Of a stretch of 38,539 nucleotides of DNA, positions 33,544-38,539 are shown in pieces. A program made the translations under genes and the position numbers. The notes below the pieces were generated by a model. That model had not been told where the DNA came from and ran no database searches. It saw nothing but the letters and a program-made list of their open reading frames with translations. Source of the stretch: Candidatus Poribacteria bacterium. Lineage in GTDB: Bacteria; Poribacteria; WGA-4E; PCPOR2b. The DNA is taken from positions 1 through 38,539 of the forward strand of contig JAJDUM010000010.1 in assembly GCA_022826645.1 (NCBI GenBank), in the 5' to 3' direction. How positions within the stretch are numbered: the first letter of the stretch is position 1; each line of letters begins with the position of its first letter.

Positions 33544-34452
33544 TCAAAAGAGACTTGAAAGATACTCTCGACTCAAAATCGCGTCTTCCAACGGCTGATC
33601 TGTCGGAGTGTTTTCGAGCAACAGGTCACCCTTGTAATCGCCTGCCGCCAAGTGCCTGCCAATTGCTGCAAAATCGACGTATCCGTCGCTGACTTGTGTC
33701 AAAACACCGTCTGCCGTTTTCTGTTTGAAATGTACTGACGTAAGATCTTCCATCCTCACGGCACTCCAAAACTCCTCCGGCGGGTTGACCGTTGTGCCAT
33801 CGTCGCGGTAGGTATTCGCTTCGTCATAGGTCAACAAAGCCCCGCCCTGCACCGCCAAATCGAGCGTAAAGGTCGCCGGTTGCCGTGAATTTTCAACCGC
33901 AAAGACCATCGGGCAGTTTGGCAACAGCGATCGATACCGTTTTACATTGGCAACCGCAGCCTGCGGATCTGTTGTTCCCCCCGTAGGTGCAAGTCCGACA
34001 ATCCGCAGCCGGCCGTCCACCGGACACAGTAGATACGCCAGCTTTTTCGCTTGGATGATCTGTTGAGTGTCCGCTTCGAGATCTTCAGGCGCACCGAGCC
34101 ACGAGTGCGACATTGCATAACTCAGTTTCAAAGTTCTTGCCACCTCAACAAACGTGCCAACACGCGCAAAAAGGGCACTATCTCCCGCTGTAACCGCTGA
34201 ATCCTGACCCCCTTCCCAGATTGCATCGCAGATCGCTTTCCACTGTTCGTCCGTATAGCGTCCCATCGCCGTTTCGACCTCGCCAATCAGGCGACCGAAT
34301 TCGGAGTTACGGAGATAATCTCCTTCACGCACCTCCATGTCTTTGAAGCCGTGGTCGCCAAACTGACGGACGAGGTCTTCAAACCGGTCGCCGTCATCAA
34401 TGCGTTTCGTCCAGATATTGGTTACAATACCGAGTCTTTCGAATATTGACAT
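33544..34452 (-). CDS. Xylose-isomerase-like TIM-barrel protein
   Basis: This protein of about 302 residues starts RLGIVTNIWTKR and has GFKDMEVREGDYL with the first Glu, SYAMSHSWLGAPEDLE in the middle, MVFAVENSRQP with the second Glu, SVHFKQKTADG with the His, and a C-terminal LLLENTPTDQ with the last Glu. These match the AP-endonuclease family 2 barrel layout. ATG 34452 is used because AGGTGGGG lies just upstream; a GTG three codons earlier is possible. It converges on the phosphoesterase gene. A role in sugar or inositol isomerisation is inferred from family only. Confidence 0.8.
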   Translation of the reverse strand: MSIFERLGIVTNIWTKRIDDGDRFEDLVRQFGDHGFKDMEVREGDYLRNSEFGRLIGEVETAMGRYTDEQWKAICDAIWEGGQDSAVTAGDSALFARVGTFVEVARTLKLSYAMSHSWLGAPEDLEADTQQIIQAKKLAYLLCPVDGRLRIVGLAPTGGTTDPQAAVANVKRYRSLLPNCPMVFAVENSRQPATFTLDLAVQGGALLTYDEANTYRDDGTTVNPPEEFWSAVRMEDLTSVHFKQKTADGVLTQVSDGYVDFAAIGRHLAAGDYKGDLLLENTPTDQPLEDAILSREYLSSLF

Positions 34453-34709
34453 CTTCCCCACCTTTATCTCATCTTTATATGCTGCATAAATATACTAATT
34501 CTCACTGAAGGTCTATGTTTTAAAACGCCGTCAGTATAAAGCATAAAGGGGGACATGACAATTAAATTCTATCACTATCCCGCTTTTCACACCTCTGACA
34601 TTAAGGCTATTTGTTCAAATCTCAGATTAGTGGAATTTATGGTAACGAGGAGGGGATTTTTTTGATGTTTGAATTGAGCGAAATGCACTGGCAAGGGGAG
34701 GGCGCGTGA

Positions 34710-35462
34710 TCATTGGGTAACAGCTTCACTTTCCTCTTCACTGTCAACCTTGATCGGTAATTCATTCATCTTCGCGTCCGCGATCTTTTTAAGCTGCCAC
34801 TGCTCTAAAATCTTGATTCGTCGGTTGCGGATGTCTATCAAACCAAGTCGTTTGAACTCATTCAGGAGCGCACTCGTCGTCTCCCGCGCCGTTCCAACTA
34901 AATTTGCCAACTCCTGCTGCGAAAATCTCACATTCAGGATAATACCTTGGCTATCGCGCACACCATGTTTTTCTGCTAACGACATCAGCAGGACGGCAAG
35001 CCGAGATGGCGCATTTCGGAATACTAAGTTTTCAAGTTGGTTTTCAATGTCCCGCCGTCGCAGCCCAATCAATTTAGTAATGTGCATCGCCAGGTCTGGT
35101 TTCTTTTTTAACAGCATTTCAAAATCGCTACGACGTATCGCACAGATATATGAATCCTCAAGTGCTTCAGCGATTGTGCCACGGGGACCCGCGTCAATTA
35201 ACGCCATCTCACCAAAAATTTCGCCGGACTCAAGAACTGCCAGCGTCAACTCCTTGCCATCGGACGACAACTTATAAATCTTGACGCGCCCCTCTTTGAG
35301 TAGGTAGACCAAATCTCCCGGATCGCCTTGACCGTAAATCCTATCACGTCGACTATAATGCTTCATGGATGATATGCGGTCAATGACGTCCACTTCTCTG
35401 TCAGTCATACCCTTGAAAATGTCAAAATGTTTTAGATACCAAATTTTTTCCAGTTTTTTCAT
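34710..35462 (-). CDS. Crp/Fnr family transcriptional regulator
   Basis: This 250-residue protein has an N-terminal cyclic-nucleotide-binding fold (DIFKGMTDREVDVI, YGQGDPGDLVYLLKEGRVKIYK, GEIFGEMALIDAGPRGTIAEAL) and a C-terminal winged helix with RFSQQELANLVGTARETTSALLNEFKRLGLI. The phosphate-binding cassette reads GPRGTIA rather than the R-S/T-A of cAMP binders, and no Fnr-type Cys cluster is present, so the signal is uncertain. It overlaps the glycosyltransferase gene by 4 nt (ATGA), so the two are translated together. A 23-residue acidic tail follows the winged helix. Confidence 0.93.
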   Translation of the reverse strand: MKKLEKIWYLKHFDIFKGMTDREVDVIDRISSMKHYSRRDRIYGQGDPGDLVYLLKEGRVKIYKLSSDGKELTLAVLESGEIFGEMALIDAGPRGTIAEALEDSYICAIRRSDFEMLLKKKPDLAMHITKLIGLRRRDIENQLENLVFRNAPSRLAVLLMSLAEKHGVRDSQGIILNVRFSQQELANLVGTARETTSALLNEFKRLGLIDIRNRRIKILEQWQLKKIADAKMNELPIKVDSEEESEAVTQ

Positions 35463-36139
35463 CGTACCAAACCGTAGCGAAAGATTGTTGTAAGAATCTT
35501 ATATCCCGCTAAAATTGTTCCTCTAACTGTTCCCGTAATTTTCGATTGTCCAATCCGTTTCCGATAGCTGACCGGCACTTCGCACACGCGCAATCCCATC
35601 TTAGCCGCTTTGACTTGCATCTCAACTGTCCACCCAAAGGTTTTGTCCTGCATATCCATTGCTAACAACTGTTCATAACGAATCGCACGGAAGGGACCTA
35701 AGTCAGTGTACTGGACGTGAAATAGCAGCCGAATCAGAAAGGTGGCAAGTACATTACCAAAACGAGCCTGCGGGAGTAAAGCCCCTTTCTCACGTGCGCC
35801 ACGAATCCGCGAACCGATCACCATCTCTGCGTCTCCGGCAAGAATCGGTTGGATAAGCAACGGCATCTCCGACGGAAAGTCGCTATAATCACCATCAAGA
35901 AAGACTACAATTTCTGGCGCATTCAGCACAGCAATGCCAGCGAGACACGCATAACCGTATCCCTTGCGCGCTTCCTGTACCACCCGCGCTCCCGCAGCGC
36001 GAGCTACCTCCGCTGTTCGGTCAATGCTGCCATTATCAACAACGATGATCTCCTCAACGCACGTTTTGGGGATGTCAGCAATAACTTTGCCGATAGATTC
36101 CTCTTCGTTGAGGGCGGGGATAATGACAGATACGTTCAT
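35459..36139 (-). CDS. Family 2 glycosyltransferase (dolichyl-phosphate-mannose-synthase-like)
   Basis: This 226-residue protein has the GT-A signature SVIIPALNEEESIGKVI, IIVVDNGSIDRTAEVA and the DxD-type VVFLDGDYSDFPSE. The acceptor side has TDLGPFRAIRYEQLLAMD and FGWTVEMQVKAAKMGLRVCEVPVSYRKRIGQSKI, the conserved block of polyprenyl-phosphate sugar transferases. It would load a nucleotide sugar onto a lipid carrier at the membrane, for glycolipid or surface polymer synthesis. It lacks extra transmembrane domains. Its stop overlaps the start of the regulator gene by 4 nt. A hairpin terminator lies between it and the upstream YceI gene. Confidence 0.92.
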   Translation of the reverse strand: MNVSVIIPALNEEESIGKVIADIPKTCVEEIIVVDNGSIDRTAEVARAAGARVVQEARKGYGYACLAGIAVLNAPEIVVFLDGDYSDFPSEMPLLIQPILAGDAEMVIGSRIRGAREKGALLPQARFGNVLATFLIRLLFHVQYTDLGPFRAIRYEQLLAMDMQDKTFGWTVEMQVKAAKMGLRVCEVPVSYRKRIGQSKITGTVRGTILAGYKILTTIFRYGLVR

Positions 36140-36159
36140 CTGAGCACTTCAAAATCCAT

Positions 36160-36194
36160 CTATAAAGAGAATCGGGAGGGTTCAAAACCCTCCC
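36160..36194 (-). terminator. Probable terminator between YceI and glycosyltransferase genes
   Basis: GGGAGGGTT (36174-36182) pairs perfectly with AACCCTCCC (36186-36194) around a 3-nt loop. On the minus strand it lies 24 nt after the YceI stop codon. The following bases are only moderately U-rich, so termination may be partial. Confidence 0.55.
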
Positions 36195-36217
36195 CACAGA
36201 TACGTTATTCCCTAACC

Positions 36218-37108
36218 CTAATTTCCACAGGGGTTGCAAGGGTTCGCGGCCCCACACGGATTGCATGGGTTACAAGGGTTCGCTCCCCCACATGGATTGC
36301 ACGGGTTACATGGATTCACTCCGGCACAGGGATTATCAGGATTACAAGGGTTCACCCCTGCACATGGGTTGCACGGATTGCAAGGATTAGCAACTCCCTG
36401 TGTCGCTGTCGAACCGGCTAAATCCACGCTCACCTTTATCGTCTCTGCCAATTTGAGAAAGATAAATTGAGGAACCTCAATACTGTAATCGGGAAGATTC
36501 AACGAAAAGCCGCCGTTAATTATCAGGAGATCACCCGGGAGCCTGCCCTTGGTGGCTTCACTCTCGTCAAAATAAGTGACCGTAATATCTTCCAGTTGAA
36601 CGGTGTTCTTAACGCCGTGTAGCGATAAAGTGCCTTCAGCGTCCACCATGAGCGTCTTGCCGTCCATAAGCATCTTATCAGAGGCTTTGGTCACTTTATC
36701 TATCGTGAGCATCGCTGTGGGATACTTGGCGGTCTCCAAGAAATTATCCCGCATGTGTTCATCGCGCTTATCAATTCCTGTTTTCAGGCTGGCGAGATCC
36801 AATGCAAAGGCAGCTTTCAAGCCCTTAGTGATATCCTTTGGGTTGACCTGAATGTGACCTGTTATTTTGCTGGTTGTGCCAACGATTTTTTCTAACGGTG
36901 CTTTGGAATCAAAGGTGAGTACATCCCTGCCTCTGGGGTCATCAATTCCAAAGTATTTCATCCCTGAATCGGGGTTGCAGGGATTGCAGGGATTCGTCGC
37001 ATCCCCACCGCACGGGTTGCACGGATTCTCGGCAGCAAAAGCTCCCGTTGATAAAATCGTTGCAGCTATAATGCCTACAATCAGGGCATAACGGTTGAAT
37101 CTTATCAT
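36218..37108 (-). CDS. Exported YceI-domain protein with Asn-Pro-Cys repeats
   Basis: This 296-residue protein has a signal peptide (about residues 1-25, ending TGAFA), a short NPC cluster (residues 28-46), a YceI lipocalin-like domain (about 54-235; [17 protein letters not shown] and [12 protein letters not shown] are hallmarks), then a C-terminal run from about 240 made of NPC units. I count 13 NPC plus one NPD after the domain and 4 NPC before it. YceI proteins bind isoprenoid-type lipids in the periplasm. The Cys-rich arms could bind metals or form disulphide cross-links; neither is shown. AGGAGAAG precedes the ATG. It lies 47 nt downstream of the TPR gene. Confidence 0.93.
   Translation of the reverse strand: MIRFNRYALIVGIIAATILSTGAFAAENPCNPCGGDATNPCNPCNPDSGMKYFGIDDPRGRDVLTFDSKAPLEKIVGTTSKITGHIQVNPKDITKGLKAAFALDLASLKTGIDKRDEHMRDNFLETAKYPTAMLTIDKVTKASDKMLMDGKTLMVDAEGTLSLHGVKNTVQLEDITVTYFDESEATKGRLPGDLLIINGGFSLNLPDYSIEVPQFIFLKLAETIKVSVDLAGSTATQGVANPCNPCNPCAGVNPCNPDNPCAGVNPCNPCNPCGGANPCNPCNPCGAANPCNPCGN
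36221..36393. repeat. Coding tandem repeat for Asn-Pro-Cys units
   Basis: On the minus strand AAYCCNTGY codons recur every 9 nt in clusters separated by short GGA, GAA or GAG-V linkers, encoding the C-terminal NPC run of the YceI protein. A second, smaller block lies near 36975-37025. Third-base and spacer changes between units show that the array is diverged rather than newly expanded. Confidence 0.85.
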
Positions 37109-37139
37109 GATACTTCTCCTTATTTTAAGTTAAATCTAC

Positions 37140-37164
37140 GAGAGATGATCAATAATCATCTCTC
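37140..37164. terminator. Hairpin between TPR and YceI genes
   Basis: GAGAGATGAT (37140-37149) and ATCATCTCTC (37155-37164) form a perfect 10-bp stem with a 5-nt loop. It overlaps the stop codon of the TPR gene at 37156-37158. No strong U tract follows on the minus strand, so it may be a weak terminator or an RNA-stability element. Confidence 0.45.
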
Positions 37165-38400
37165 TTTCAACACGTTTAGTTCTTTTTCCCAACGTGCTTT
37201 CTGTTGGCTGTCCACCTGAGCGCGGACAGCTTGATATAACGCAGCAAGTGCCAATGTTGGCTTCAGAGCAGCGTGGTAACCCTCGTAAAGCGCGTACAAT
37301 GCTTCTGCTTCGTCCGGGTTTCTGTCAATCAATTCTTCCAGAGTGGGTATTGCTTCTTGAGAGCGCCCCAACCTGGTCAGTGCCCTCGCCTTATACAACA
37401 AGCCGTAATAGTAATGTGGAGCGGAACCCAGTGCGGTTTCTGCGTAATCAAGTGCCTTTTTTGGTTCTCCCAATTCCACATAGCAAAGAGCTAAAAATGC
37501 GTGCGCGTCTGTCTTGGGAATCCCCTCCGGATTCCAACCCCGTTCCTGGCGCCAAATCTCGTCTGAGCGGACGAAAGCAGGAACTGCTTCATCGTATTTC
37601 CCTTGCCGAGTCAATGCCCAGCCCAAATTAAAATACGACTGATACATCCCCGGATCCGCCTCGATTGATTTCTGGTAATACATTGCCTCTTTGGCAGGAT
37701 CCGTAGTGTGCCTCGCTATCTCAAAGTAGTGATTAGTGCGCATATCCCCAGCACCGATGCCGCCGATGGCTTCACCTTTCTCGTTGTATCGTGTATTGCC
37801 ATCGTCTTCATAGGTGCCCATTGTTAAATGGAGTTCGGCAATCTGATCTTTGATCTTAGAGACCCACGCCTGCCGTGTTTCGCGTTTCAGTGCCGCCTGA
37901 TAAGCATCCATCGACTCTTGGAGATGTTCCGTCCGGGTATAGACTTCAGCAAGGTTCTCTAACGCATAGAGCGAGAAGGAATTTTGGTGCTGTGGATCGA
38001 GGGCGACCGCTCTTCGGTAGTTTTGGATCGCACCGTCTGCCCGGCTCTTTTTCCAATATGCACCCCCAAGCCAGTAATAAAGTTCAACCTTATCCGACAT
38101 TTCTAGGCTTGCTCTCTCTAAGAAAGAGATGGCAGCTGAATAATTATTCTCACTATATGCCATCAATCCAAGTTGATAATTCGCGCCGCTGTGGTCGGGA
38201 TGAAGATAGATTGTTGTCAGGAAATGCTTCCGTGCGAGCGCTCTGTCCCCGTTATCATTGTACGCCTTGCCCTTTTGAAAGTGGAGTTCATACAATTTGG
38301 AATCCAGTTCAGGGCTTTCTGCTGGCTCTTGAGCCAACCCAACCGAAATCACGGCGACTGCCATCGTTGCAAGAATGAGGAGATATCTGATCGTATTCAT
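37156..38400 (-). CDS. Exported tetratricopeptide-repeat protein
   Basis: This 414-residue protein has a signal peptide (YLLILATMAVAVISVGLA, cleavage near residue 23) followed by about eight TPR units. Examples are YELHFQKGKAYNDNGDRALA, ANYQLGLMAYSENNYSAAI, LYYWLGGAYWKKSRADGAI and SYFNLGWALTRQGKYDEAV. A central insert around residues 185-220 (ERYNEKGEAIGG region) breaks the regular array. TPR proteins scaffold protein complexes; a periplasmic or outer-envelope partner is likely. It starts 20 nt after the stop of the partial gene at the right edge and precedes the YceI gene, so the three may be co-transcribed. Confidence 0.92.
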   Translation of the reverse strand: MNTIRYLLILATMAVAVISVGLAQEPAESPELDSKLYELHFQKGKAYNDNGDRALARKHFLTTIYLHPDHSGANYQLGLMAYSENNYSAAISFLERASLEMSDKVELYYWLGGAYWKKSRADGAIQNYRRAVALDPQHQNSFSLYALENLAEVYTRTEHLQESMDAYQAALKRETRQAWVSKIKDQIAELHLTMGTYEDDGNTRYNEKGEAIGGIGAGDMRTNHYFEIARHTTDPAKEAMYYQKSIEADPGMYQSYFNLGWALTRQGKYDEAVPAFVRSDEIWRQERGWNPEGIPKTDAHAFLALCYVELGEPKKALDYAETALGSAPHYYYGLLYKARALTRLGRSQEAIPTLEELIDRNPDEAEALYALYEGYHAALKPTLALAALYQAVRAQVDSQQKARWEKELNVLKER

Positions 38401-38419
38401 AACGCAAGTTGCTAGTGTT

Positions 38420-38539
38420 TTATTTAATGATGAGTGTAATCATGGTAGCAATGAGAAACAAAACAACCTTAATCTCAAACCCAGCGGCAGTAACGGCATG
38501 AATAGCGCGTGGTAAACGTTGGGTGATTAGACCATTTGT
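38420..38539 (-). CDS. C-terminus of a membrane-associated protein (partial)
   Basis: On the minus strand an open frame enters from the right edge and ends at TAA 38420-38422, giving about 39 residues. The last 19, FEIKVVLFLIATMITLIIK, form a transmembrane helix. It ends 20 nt before the TPR gene start in the same direction, as expected of an operon neighbour. The family cannot be named from the fragment. Confidence 0.5.
   Translation of the reverse strand, partial: TNGLITQRLPRAIHAVTAAGFEIKVVLFLIATMITLIIK

Noticed and set aside
36221..36393. CRISPR or satellite array
   Set aside because: The period is 9 nt and stays in frame with NPC codons, so it is a coding repeat.

Overview
The window looks like chromosome from an uncultivated environmental bacterium of moderate G+C. 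Three Gfo/Idh/MocA oxidoreductases, two xylose-isomerase-like TIM barrels, an MlrC-type M81 metallopeptidase, a bacterial myo-inositol-phosphate synthase, an RRM protein with a Gly/Arg/Asp tail, and many short palindromic intergenic repeats together recall Candidatus Poribacteria or a neighbouring phylum. That assignment is an inference from gene content; no rRNA or tRNA is present to confirm it.

Layout. 1-6340 is a minus-strand defence-like island: an EVE-like modified-base reader, a HEPN-motif protein, a single-chain restriction-methylation-specificity enzyme with two target-recognition domains, and a PIN-like protein. A diverged ~55-bp repeat lies at the same distance upstream of the HEPN and PIN-like genes. 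6358-7012 is a non-coding composite repeat with 33-bp terminal inverted repeats. 7097-9867 holds a DUF805-like membrane protein, a Gfo/Idh/MocA oxidoreductase and a ThiO-like oxidase. 9868-10782 is a long gene-free stretch before an RRM protein. 11188-18889 is a long minus-strand housekeeping run: pyrE, HAD hydrolase, ymdB, xseA, xseB, dxs, tlyA and another Gfo/Idh/MocA gene.

19106-27947 is mainly plus-strand metabolism: M81 peptidase, inositol-phosphate synthase, a small ABM-like protein, a degenerate/intact pair of epimerases, a glycerophosphodiesterase and an AlaC-like aminotransferase, ending with a single-chain fusion of MntA-type nucleotidyltransferase and HepT-type HEPN domains. 28004-34461 carries a small membrane protein, lgt, chrA, a P-loop kinase-like protein, a third Gfo/Idh/MocA gene, a YkuE-like phosphoesterase and a TIM-barrel isomerase. 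34710-38539 (minus) has a Crp/Fnr regulator overlapping a family 2 glycosyltransferase, an exported YceI-domain protein with dense Asn-Pro-Cys repeats, an exported TPR protein and the end of a further membrane protein.

The most notable features are the defence island with its duplicated leader, the fused MntA-HepT protein, the NPC-repeat YceI protein, and two copies of a short inverted-repeat element, each flanked by a 10-bp direct duplication, lying just upstream of pyrE and of a Gfo/Idh/MocA gene.
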